Below, piece after piece: positions 48,200 to 58,100 of a stretch of 64,000 nucleotides of DNA. The DNA is from Erythrocercus mccallii (lineage: Eukaryota; Chordata; Aves; Passeriformes; Dicruridae): NCBI GenBank assembly GCA_013397435.1, contig VZRG01000165.1:550570-614569 (forward strand), read 5' to 3'. The notes beneath the pieces were generated by a model that saw only the letters and a list, made by a program, of their open reading frames with translations, ran no database searches and had not been told where the DNA came from. Each line of letters opens with the position of its first letter. Positions within the stretch are counted from its first letter, which is position 1. Made by a program: the position numbers and the translations under genes.

Positions 48200-51100
48200 T
48201 TTGTTCAGAAATGCACTATCTTTTGCATGAACTCTAGGAGCATCACAGTCTTCCTGTTTTGAAATGACCAGTCCTATTGCAGTGCTACAAGACCTCACAT
48301 AATAGAACTGCACTAATACTGATCCTCAGAGCAATACAGCGGAATCTGCCAGACTCAGATATCTTAAGGTTGTACTTTCATCCTAAATATAGGAAGCATA
48401 GGTATTTTAATTATATCAAGCCAACAATTTGAGGCACCAACAAGCCACAGATCTGAATTTTGTCTTCTCCTTTTGTCTTAGATGCCTGATAATAAAAAAG
48501 TCAAACAAACAACACACACCAAAAAATGCAAACAAACCAAGAATCAGCTTCCTCATATTTGTTCATCTCAAGCAGCCTAGATTTGGTAGCAGGAAGATCA
48601 GAGAAATTTATGCTTCTTGGCCATTATGACTTAAAGTAACACTATTTGTTATTACATTGTTTCTCCACTTGGGTCAATTTTTTTCTCACTGATATGCAGA
48701 GAAGGAGATGAGCAATGAAGTTAGGTTTCTAAACATATTATCATAAAATTCAGTGGAGGACATAATCATTTAAAAAACAACAACCATAACAAAAGGAACA
48801 AGCAAACAAGAACATCCAGGTTGTTCTGAAACTTAACCAGGACTGTTCTATCTTTTCTTGTCCCACATCTACAGACGCTAGAAAGATTATTCCTGAATTT
48901 AATATTGAAATGTATGGCTGTCACCATACATTGTGTATTTTCAGGTTATTTATAATGGCTTTTACAACTGGAAATGAATTTCAGTGCACTAAAGAAGGAC
49001 AGAGAATATGCTTGTCCTTCAGAAAAATTGATATAATTAAGTTTCCAGGATTGAAGTAAGCTGGATTTTAGTCTAAACTCTAAAGAGTTTAGACTCTAAA
49101 CCTTCCTCTAATGAAATAGTAGCCAAGACAGAGAACATTCTCATTTCATTCAATCCAGTAGATTGGTCATATATGGGAAGCAGTGTATACAGATATTTTG
49201 CTGTGAAAATGCTGCATTTATAACCAGTGTAGGTTTAATTCACTGTTTTAGAGGTAACAGAAAAATCTGTTTACAGTAACTCCCTGCTTGCTACCATGTT
49301 GGACCATATTGATTTCCCAACAGGGCACATTCCCACCCCTGCAGAAATGAAGGAATAAGAGCAACATGGTCAAATGAATCATTCTTTAATCTCTCTAATA
49401 GATCTCCTCCATTAGATCTAGTGTAAACTTAAACTACTGTCTTACTTCTAGACCCTGCTGTCTTCCTACTTAGACTGTGGCAAGATTAATACCACCTATA
49501 GATCTCCAATGGATCACTTTAGCTCTGACTTTATGCTGCAAAAAGCTGACCTAAAATAAAGCCTAAAGTAGAGAATTAGATGTCAGAATTTTAATGTTAT
49601 GGCTACCCAAACTACTATTTCAAAGGGGAGAATCATGGCAAGAATTCTTTATACAGCAGTTGAAATGCTACACTGATCATTTACACCCTAAATTAAGCTA
49701 CTGACTGAACTTGTGTCGCAAAATACTTGAAAAGGAGATTTTTTTTTAATGAGATTCGCATATTGTTCCAAGGATAAAAAGTCTATTACCAACAATAAAA
49801 AATACAGTAATTCCAGTTAGAAAAAAAAAAAGGGATTTTTAAATAACTTCCTGAGAGTCTCTACAAATGGTTTAAGATTTTGCAGTTAATGCTTAGAGTA
49901 TTTTTCTTTAATCAGAAAATAGAGTTAGGATCTACTTGGCTCAGAAAATCTGTATACAAAGTAACAACCACATTAAAAATCTGCAGATCAAGTTTAAAGT
50001 GATATTGCAAATAGAATTTTTTTAATTATATTAGGATAGAGCCACTCAAAAATTGTATGATTTTGGTGATTTATTTTTCGTAATTTCTGATTAAGGAATC
50101 CAATTAAGTATAATTGTTTCTTTCTTATACTATGCCAGTTTATATTTGATTTTCCAGCCTGAGAAAGTTTTGGCTGTGGTTTGCAGTCCAGGAAACTCCA
50201 ACAAAAGATTATAGAAAATGGGCCAATGCCATCACGTAAAATATAAAATATGGAACACTTCATAAAATCCACTTGAGATACAATAGATGACTCAGGTCTA
50301 GGATAAGTGGTAGCAGAGATAAGAATAGTAATGGATGGTAGCACATTGTTCAGAATAATCACTCGAGCAGTTACGGGAAGAGTCTTCCCAAAACACACAG
50401 CACATGGGCCAGGCTGCTTCGTGCTCTTATCAGCTCAAACTCAGACCTAACTCCCAGGTTGTACATTTCTGTTAACTCTCAAGATCACCATCACTATTGA
50501 TATAACCCCTAAATTATAACAAGTTCAGTACAAAGTATCCTAGCTCTGACGCAGATTTTGTGCAGGACTCTGGGCGTGCTGCCCAAAAATCTTCTCTCAG
50601 GTTCCTGACTAACAAAATGGGGACTGTCATCTCTGTGACAAGAAGCTGTGCTGAGGATAAATGTGCTGGTCTCAGAAGAACATATACATTGTGTGGTGCT
50701 CAAGGCATGACCAAGAAAATTCAGTCAGTTGTTTCCAATTTTAGCTTCATCCAGCATAAAAACAAGGGAGCTGGGCTGTGGAGTACTAGTCAGAGAAGAG
50801 AGCTAGGAGCATCCTGCACAGCTGACGGGGAGAACAATATCTACATATCCAGTCATGAGTTTGACTTGCTGGTAAGAAAATCTGAGTAAGTGCCTAATGT
50901 CTTGGGCTGAGTTGCATGAAGCACTGTTGGGTCACCCAGCTGTTTCTGTCAGCCAAAAATGCTTTTCAGAGCATAGACACCTGAGTGAATAGGATAAGTA
51001 ATTTGAAAGTACACCTGCTGGTTGCAGTATCACCCACATTTGTAGAACAGCACTCATCCAGAAAACAGCTTTAGGAAGACTATGGTCTGAAATAGCTTAG

Positions 51101-52498
51101 ACTAAAAATCCATCTGTCCCAATTGACAGTGGCCAATGTAAATTCTTCCGTGGATACTTTCACAGAGCAACAATTTTTGACTCATGATGTTTAAGCCAGA
51201 GGTGTTCTCCCTAGAGTATTTTTTTCTTTTAGTCACTCAGTTAACCCCTTTTCCAACCCTTCCAAACCTTCAGCATCTACAGCAGCCTCATGAAAAGATC
51301 GTGAAGAACACCATCTGAAGAAACAGCTCCTGTTTTCCTGGATTGAATCAATGCCTTGCTGGTTTAAATAAATGCTATCTATTTTGTAGGCATATTATAA
51401 TGAACATAAACAGCACTAGAGAAGAAAGTGCTCGTACTGGAGAAAAAGGAGACAAGAGACAGGGCCAGTGTCGAACTGCATTAATATCAAAAGTTTTGAG
51501 GGCATTAATAAAATAGTTGATTACAGCAGCCTTGCTGTGGCACAGGCAAGTAGTTATGACTGCCATAAAAAATGAGCATAGAATAATAAATTAACATTGT
51601 CTCATTTAAAAAAACCTATTTTTTTCTCATTTAAGATCCTTCAGTTGTAAAAAAGATAAAAACCAATACCAGGATATAAACACTGTTTTGTATTCTCCAT
51701 ATTTAAAAACATTGAAACAGTAACATCTGGGAGCTTACACAGTACAAATGGATGCAGCTCCTAGTAAAATAATCTCTCTGTAGTCCCCCTAAAGGAAATA
51801 TAAACCATCTCCAAGCAACTTGCAGCTGACAGTATACACAATATTGAACACATTTTTTCTACATGTATTAATTTGAACATTTGCTTCATTTTCCTTAAAC
51901 ACTCCCTTATACATAAAGCTGATAACAGAGCCAGTTACTGCTGAGCTGAAATATTTCTTTATTTGAGATGCATGGAATAGTAGAAGCATGGCAGGAGCTG
52001 CACAGTTTTACTCAGTTGCTTCTTACATACATAATTGTCCAGAATTCAAATATAACCATTTTACTATCACAGATAAAAAAAAGAATGAATAAATTTGTTC
52101 TGAAAAAAAAATTAAATAAAAAAGTATTTTCATTACTTCCTTAGAAAGTTTTAATTCTTATCGTTACAAGAAAGGTCATAGAAAAAGAGGATCCAGTACT
52201 CCAGTACTGACTAATTTCAAATTAACAGCACAATATCTGTCCTCATTTTTCACAAACTCTTTAGGCATTCCCAACAATGTATGGTACATGGAATGTATGC
52301 TTTTTCCACACAAAGCAACAATAATGAGTTTCTACTTTGGGCAACTCAGTAATAAAATTATGGCTACAGGCAACTGCAGCTAAATTTAACCTAAGAAAAG
52401 ATACATAGATAAACTATCTCATTGGGGCTCTTTCAGTGTGGCTGCATATAAAAATGAAAACAGCTTTGTATTTAAAGAAATAAAAGATTAACCAGAAA
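48200..52498. other. Unique noncoding stretch
   Basis: No gene or transposon was recognised. Low-complexity AC- and A-rich patches occur at 48500-48540 and 48770-48810. The longest frame (134 codons, minus, 49994-50398) has no recognisable domain. One hairpin is listed separately. Confidence 0.5.
49070..49095 (+). repeat. Perfect 12-base hairpin
   Basis: AGTCTAAACTCT and AGAGTTTAGACT are perfect reverse complements separated by two A. It is followed directly by a further partial repeat (CTCTAAACC). No function is assigned. Confidence 0.9.
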
Positions 52499-52503
52499 GT
52501 AGA
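52499..52503 (+). repeat. Left target-site duplication GTAGA of the minus-strand LTR
   Basis: GTAGA abuts the terminal TGTTATAAATG at 52504. The same five bases follow the other end of the element at 53905-53909. This fixes the borders of the minus-strand solo LTR. Confidence 0.93.
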
Positions 52504-52535
52504 TGTTATAAATGAAATCGCCAATTCAATTATTA

Positions 52536-52540
52536 ATAAT
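52536..52540 (+). repeat. Left target-site duplication ATAAT of the nested LTR
   Basis: ATAAT precedes TGTTATAAATC at 52541 and is repeated at 53162-53166 after the terminal ATTTATAACA. It lies inside the older minus-strand LTR. Confidence 0.92.
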
Positions 52541-53161
52541 TGTTATAAATCAATCTACGATATAATTTGTGCTAAGATATTTTATAAGAATATGTTGTTA
52601 AAAAGTAGAAACAGTTTCTGTAAAAAATCAGGCTTTTTCCTAAGAAAGTTACAAGATACCAAGCACAGTTGCAGAAGTGTGAACGACTCTTCCCAGTGCA
52701 GCACAAATCAAACACTTAACTTTAATAGCTGGACTATAATCGGCCAGGAACAGCTATCAAGTCTTTTTGTATAGCGAAAACATCGTCTCTCCAGCCATAC
52801 AACGGGACAAAGACTGCTTCTGTTCCAAACCCAGGGAACACCCAGACACACCGATACTACATTGTTCAATTCCAGGAAAATCTTAACCTACCAAAAGAAG
52901 CCATCTACCTTCATTGTTCACCCTCGCTGCAGGCTACAAAGACCTGTATAAAAACCCACAGCACAAAACACATTTTGTGGAAGCAGGAAGAGGTGTCCTT
53001 TAGACACCGTCACTCTGTCTCCACCAAGTGCTGTGTTCCCGGGCCGGCACTTTGGACTTTGGTTCGTGGCTTCCTTTTCTATTTTCCAAATTTTATCCAA
53101 ATTGTAATCAATTTATTTCATTTTCATTAAAAATCAGATTGGCGATTTTTCATTTATAACA
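52541..53161 (+). mobile_element. Nested solo LTR, plus strand, 621 bases
   Basis: This LTR starts TGTTATAAATCAATC and ends CATTTATAACA, with perfect ATAAT duplications on both sides. It has TATAAAAA at 52947-52954. ATTAAA near 53127 may stand in for the AATAAA seen in its relatives. It is clearly related to the LTRs at 52504-53904 and 54280-55118, with similar ends, TATA region and the GGCACTTTGGACTTTGG area. It is about 150 bases shorter and more diverged, so it is another subfamily. It sits inside the minus-strand LTR and must have inserted after it. It has no interior, so this too is a solo LTR. Confidence 0.93.
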
Positions 53162-53166
53162 ATAAT
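53162..53166 (+). repeat. Right target-site duplication ATAAT of the nested LTR
   Basis: This is identical to 52536-52540. Removing the nested LTR and one ATAAT restores a continuous match to the related LTR at 54280-55118. Confidence 0.92.
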
Positions 53167-53536
53167 CATAACAAATTTATTGATTACAAAATTGGATAAA
53201 ATTGGAAAAGTCACGAGCCAAAAGCCCAAAGTGCCAACCTAGGACCTGGCACTGATGGAACAGAGTGACACGGTCTATCTGAGCAATCCCTCTCTTTTCC
53301 ACGAATTGTCCTTCCATGGTTGGTGTTTTATACAGTCTCTGGTAGCCTCCGGCTAGGGCTTACAATGGAAAAATACAGTTCTTTTGATAGGGAAAAAAGG
53401 TTTTCTTGTTCGAACAATGTAGTTTCAGGTAGGCTGGGTGGGTTTCCTGATCTGGCTGAAAGGCTGTACCGGTTTTTGATTACTTCAGGTTCGAATGGAA
53501 AGACCTTTTCTTCAGTTTGAAGAGGGGTTGATGTTT

Positions 53537-53575
53537 CTTGATGGCCAGTGATGTTCCTTGATGGCCAGTGATGTT
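53537..53575 (+). repeat. 20-base tandem duplication in U3 of the minus-strand LTR
   Basis: CTTGATGGCCAGTGATGTT occurs at 53537 and again at 53557, a period of 20. It lies in U3, upstream of the TATA box on the minus strand. The equivalent place in the plus-strand relative carries a different 52-base duplication. Confidence 0.92.
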
Positions 53576-53904
53576 GGGAATTATTTTTAGTATTGAGAAA
53601 TCAGTGTGCAGTCCAGCTGAAAGGAGTTGTTTTGGGAAGTGATGTCTCAGCCTGTGATAAGATCATGGTGGTTTCTTCACACCTCCTGCTGTATGAATGG
53701 TGAGGTGCAGCTGTGCTGGGGAACAATAGCCCCTCACTTATCTCTGGAATGCGAATGTAGGTTTCCACCCAGGAGTGCAATTTCTTATACTGTGGCTTCT
53801 GCCTGGGAAAAATCTTACTTATAAAGAAACCATTTCTAAATTACAGCAATTTATATTTACAAATACATTTTGGCACGAATTATCCCTTATGTTCATCTAT
53901 AACA

Positions 53905-53909
53905 GTAGA
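53905..53909 (+). repeat. Right target-site duplication GTAGA
   Basis: This is identical to 52499-52503 and directly follows CTATAACA, the outer end of the minus-strand LTR. Confidence 0.93.
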
Positions 53910-54274
53910 TAATATTATGCTATTGACATTTTTATTCTTTTGACACTGATTGCAATAGCTACAGAAGTTTACCTCAATATGACAAGTAAAGCAGAATGCA
54001 GGAAACAAATGAAGTTTCTTGCTGGCTTTTTCCTTTTTTTTAACTTCATATGAGAATTCAGGATTAATCCAAATTTTTGAACACATTATGTCCTTTAAGC
54101 TTCAAAACAAAAATTTCTAAGGAAATAGAACAATATGTATATACATATTATGCATTTCTGGTTTTGCTGCTTGTAAATACTGTTTTAAGGCTGCATGAAT
54201 ATATTATATTGAAAGTGAAAGCTGAAGGTACATGTTTCCTATTAACACAGTACTTATTTCTTCATACGTTATTT
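53910..54274. other. Host spacer between two oppositely oriented LTRs
   Basis: This 365-base spacer belongs to neither LTR, because target duplications close each element on both sides. It is AT-rich with T and A runs and no recognisable gene. With the flanking LTRs as inverted arms it would form the loop of a long stem. Confidence 0.8.
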
Positions 54275-54279
54275 CTGAA
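54275..54279 (+). repeat. Left target-site duplication CTGAA of the plus-strand LTR
   Basis: CTGAA abuts TGTTATAGATG at 54280 and recurs at 55119-55123, fixing the borders of this LTR. Confidence 0.93.
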
Positions 54280-55118
54280 TGTTATAGATGAACATGAAGG
54301 GTAATTCATGCCAGAATATTTTGTGTTATGTATTATAACAATACCAAAGAAATATCTTCTCTGTAAGTAAAGTCTCCCAAACAACCGTAGTTTGGGAAAC
54401 CTTGGTCCAGGGACGGGTGCCTTCATTTACATCCCAAAGATAGGTGGGGGAACCATTGTTCCCCGGACGGCAAAGGCAACGGACTCACCATTCATCCCGA
54501 CTTGCTACCACTGATAAGCAAAGAGGTGATAAGAAGCTACCTGATTCCATCAACGGCCAGAACAATGCCCCTCCTCAAACAGCTCCTTTCAGAAGAACCG
54601 TACACCTCTCCAACAGTACTAAAAATAGAACCAGGGACAAATACTGGTCCATCAAGGATCATTAACAGTACTAAAAATAGAACCAGGGACAAATACTGGT
54701 CCATCAAGGATCATTAATCCCTCTTCAAGCTGAAGTAGGGACTCCTTTCAATCGAACTGGAACAAATCAAGAGACTGATACCCCCTTTTCAGCCAGAACG
54801 GGAAACTCACACAGCCGGACCAAAAAGCAACATTGTTTAACCAAAGAAGCTTTTTCTTTCTATCACAGAACTGTATTTTTCCATTGTAAGCCCTAGCCAG
54901 GAGCTACTAAAAACAGTATAAAACCCGGACTGCAGAAAGACAATCCGTGGACAGAGATGGATTGCTTAGATAGACCATGTTTCTCTGTTCCACCAGTGCC
55001 GGTTTCCTAGGCCCGACACTATCGATTTTGGCTCGCAGACTTTTTATATTTCCAATCATATTTGTAATTAATAAATTTCTCTTTTAATAATAACTGAATT
55101 GGCAATTAATTTATAACA
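54280..55118 (+). mobile_element. Solo LTR, plus strand, 839 bases
   Basis: The element begins TGTTATAGATGAACATG and ends ATTTATAACA, flanked by perfect CTGAA duplications. TATAAAA lies at 54917-54923 and AATAAA at 55070-55075, giving U3, R and U5 in normal order. It aligns end to end with the minus-strand LTR at 52504-53904. Without its 52-base duplication it would be 787 bases, against 775 for that relative. It has no primer-binding site or viral genes beside it, so it is a solo LTR. The frames of about 70 codons across 54444-54717 are products of the duplication and are not genes. Confidence 0.94.
54612..54715 (+). repeat. Perfect 52-base tandem duplication in U3
   Basis: Two identical 52-base units (54612-54663 and 54664-54715) begin AACAGTACTAAAAATAG. 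They lie about 200 bases upstream of the TATA box. Tandem duplications at such positions are known from retroviral enhancers, but an enhancer role here is only inferred. Confidence 0.95.
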
Positions 55119-55123
55119 CTGAA
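55119..55123 (+). repeat. Right target-site duplication CTGAA
   Basis: This is identical to 54275-54279 and directly follows the terminal TATAACA of the plus-strand LTR. Confidence 0.93.
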
Positions 55124-58100
55124 CATGGAGCTGCTTTCCCCAGGCTGGATATAGGACTGATTTGCACACATTATCATCCTGATCCATCTGAGATCCCATT
55201 TGCCCCTCAGCTGCCATTGCAGAAAAGCATGAGTTCCCATAAGCTTCATATCAGACCTGGGAGCCCTGTGGTGAAATTCCTAGCACCTTTGGAGATTTCA
55301 AATGACACTTGATGACTGTGTTTTGGCAAACAAACCAAGCTGTAAGTGTTAACAGTCCATGTCTTAGGCTAAGCTTCCCTTAGCTGTAACCTGTGCAAAC
55401 AATCCAGTGGGCAGCAACACTGACTTTGAATAGCTCAAGATAAAGCTTGAGGATTTATATTACTGCTCATAAGACTCCAAGACCAGCTCAAATTTAGAAT
55501 ATAATTCATTGAACCGAAGTTAGGACAGGCATTCAAATCTAATCCATTACCTTAATACCACAGTTTTGCTCTTCTCATGTGAATATAAACAATGATCTGC
55601 TTAATGCTCTGATAAACAAGTGCTTCCTTTGCAACTTGCAACCTCACACAGCAAGCAAGAGAAAAATTTTAAAAGCTACAAAAAGTTCTATTTCTCATTC
55701 TTCCCTTCTAATTGATCATGGCACACACAGGAACTCAAAGGGTCACTGAAATCAGGACCATTTTTGGAGTTCCAGAAAAACAACTAACAAAATAAAGCAG
55801 CCAACAAGAGACAGTTGCAACAATTTGACTGCCTGAAGGTGTAGCCAGAGTACCTTTGGTTGACATGGACAGTAAAGAACAATTCTCTACAACTGATTTC
55901 ACTGATAAATGGGAACGTGATGGGGATTGTTAACCCTTTCAGAGTAAAATATCAGTACACATCCTCTTGTGATATTCTGACAAGTATAAAAATAGATTAT
56001 ATTTTGTTAAGCTCCAGATCAAACAGCATTCTAACAGCCCCACAGCACCAAATTTATTGCTTCACTTGGTAAATCAGCATAAAACTAAGCAGTGCAAGGA
56101 TATTTCACAACTATAATTCCCTCCTTTTAGAAAGAATAAAACAGACAATTTCTGTTAGAAAAGAAAATTAAGAGGTGTTGAAATAGGTAATTTGAAGAGA
56201 AAAAGAACCCTTGCTGGGGGCTGTGCAATTAATTTTGGTCAGTAAACTGTGCAAAATTCTGTTCTCCTATCCAATTTACCATTGTCCAGTTGTCAGACTA
56301 GATCAGTTCTAAACAGAATTTGCTATTTTCCTGAAGCTGTTTGTGATCTGTCATGCTAAAAATACTCTAGGAAATAAAAATTTTGTTCAGGTGGAAATCA
56401 GCAGAGAAAAGTTGTTCTACTCTGTTTTTAAACTTGAAGATGCTTTCATACAAAACAAAGCCATGTCAACTATTTGTTGTTCTTCTTCCACTTTACACCT
56501 CTTGGTCTGAAAGGTTATGGTAACTTGATAAGTGTTTTATCTTTGAAAATGATCAAAAAAATCTTTCTTTAAACGTATATTTTTATAATCAAAACTATTT
56601 AACTTGTGTATTCTTTTCAAATTGACATGGCCATAAGTAGTCATAAAGTACCACAATGAGTTCAGTCTAATTTTTTACGCTGCTTAAATACTATTTTTTT
56701 TATGTTTATATTATATACAATTGACAATATCATTAGTCTCCTTGCCAGCATCCTATCAAAATGATTAGCCTCAGAACCCAGCATCCCCAAGATGCCATTA
56801 GAATATCTCCTTCACCCAGGAGTAAAAAGATTTTTTATAGAGTCTCATGAATTAAACACCTTTCACTCTGGCAATGTTAATTTCTTTCTAATTTCCCATT
56901 TCTATTATAGCAATTAGCAAATCTTCAAATCAGTGAAGCTCCTAGAATATAGTTGTTTTCTAATTAAGCCACTAGAATTATTTTTTGAGCAGTCAGGGCA
57001 CAACAGTCCACATAGTACATTTCCTTAATTCCTACACTAAAACTCATTCTCTACCCATGCACACAAAATACTTACAATTTGTCCGTTCCCTAGAAATGGT
57101 CCAACATAATTGTCACCACCTCAGAAGTTGTGATTCTGCACAACTTGGAAGTTTTCTAAGTCTGTTCATCTTCAGTGCTTAGAATAAACAAACAGTGGGC
57201 TCTGTTGTGACTACTCGCATTCAACCACTCAGCAGGTTGGTATATCAGAAATCTGATAGAGCAAACTCCAGCAAATTTCCTCTGTTTGTTTTTCACCCCT
57301 GCATATGAACACTGATATAAGAATGTTAGATTCCCAAGGCCAGCTCAGTATCTCTTATCCTCTTCTGATTCCTCAGAAGGGCTTTATAAATCAAGCTAAA
57401 GCAGTAATAAACTTTTTTCATGGAAGATGTCCCAATCATATTTTTATGATTTTACTGAATTTCAAACAAGCTACACTCCACCTCTCTTAAAACATATTAA
57501 AATAAAAACTATAAAAGCACACCCAAACCCCCACAAAATAAGTGTATGAGGCAAAATGGGACTTCTCTATTGGAATATTTTGTGGTTTTTTTCATAAGGA
57601 AAGGCTTTTTCTTTGGATGACAGATTTTATCTCACTTCTTATCTTGTCCAGTGATTGCAAAATAGGAAATGCTGCTAAGGCACAAGCATTACTTATCACC
57701 TTAATTCATTCACTTTCTTAAAATATGCATGTACCAGCAACTAGAATTATGTATGTGAGATGACTTCATTGATAGATCTGAGGTCTGCAGATGAATAAAA
57801 TCCAGAGTAATGCCAATGAGGACTTAAAATAAGAATCATGAGAATTGTTTTATTATTTTTCTCATATCTGTCCAGGAGATATGTTTTTATCTCCATATGA
57901 AAATCTTCCTGTATCCTTGTCATATTTTGCTTTCCTTTGCAATACTCATAAATTCAAATGCAAAAAAAATTCTGGTGAAGGATTACTCCATGATCCTCTC
58001 CTACAAAATGCAGGTCTTTCACCTTCACAAATAAATAACTGCATCCAAAATATACATGTAGCCATCTAGTTGACATATTTAGAAATTTGCAATTATGCTC

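Larger units (their letters stand above)
52504..53904 (-). mobile_element. Solo LTR, minus strand, interrupted by a nested LTR
   Basis: The element consists of 52504-52540 plus 53162-53904; the 621 bases between belong to a younger nested LTR. Without that insert and one copy of its target duplication it is 775 bases. On the minus strand it starts TGTTATAGATGAAC and ends ATTTATAACA. It has TATAAAA (plus positions 53327-53333) and AATAAA in the segment next to the nested insert, so it has normal promoter and polyadenylation landmarks. It is flanked by perfect GTAGA duplications and aligns along its whole length with the plus-strand LTR at 54280-55118. No internal viral sequence is present, so it arose by recombination between two LTRs of one provirus. 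Five-base duplications and TGT...ACA ends suggest an ERVL-like element, but the family is not certain. Confidence 0.93.

Noticed and set aside
49994..50398. Open frame of 134 codons on the minus strand
   Set aside because: No recognisable motif or flanking coding evidence; consistent with chance in AT-rich DNA.
54444..54717. Repeated peptide in two overlapping frames of about 70 codons
   Set aside because: The repetition is caused by the 52-base tandem duplication in the LTR; it is not a repeat protein.
52504..55118. One large foldback or inverted-repeat DNA transposon with TGTTATAAAT...ATTTATAACA ends
   Set aside because: Each arm has its own 5-base target duplication on both sides and its own TATA box and polyadenylation signal, so the arms are separate retroviral LTRs rather than ends of one transposon.
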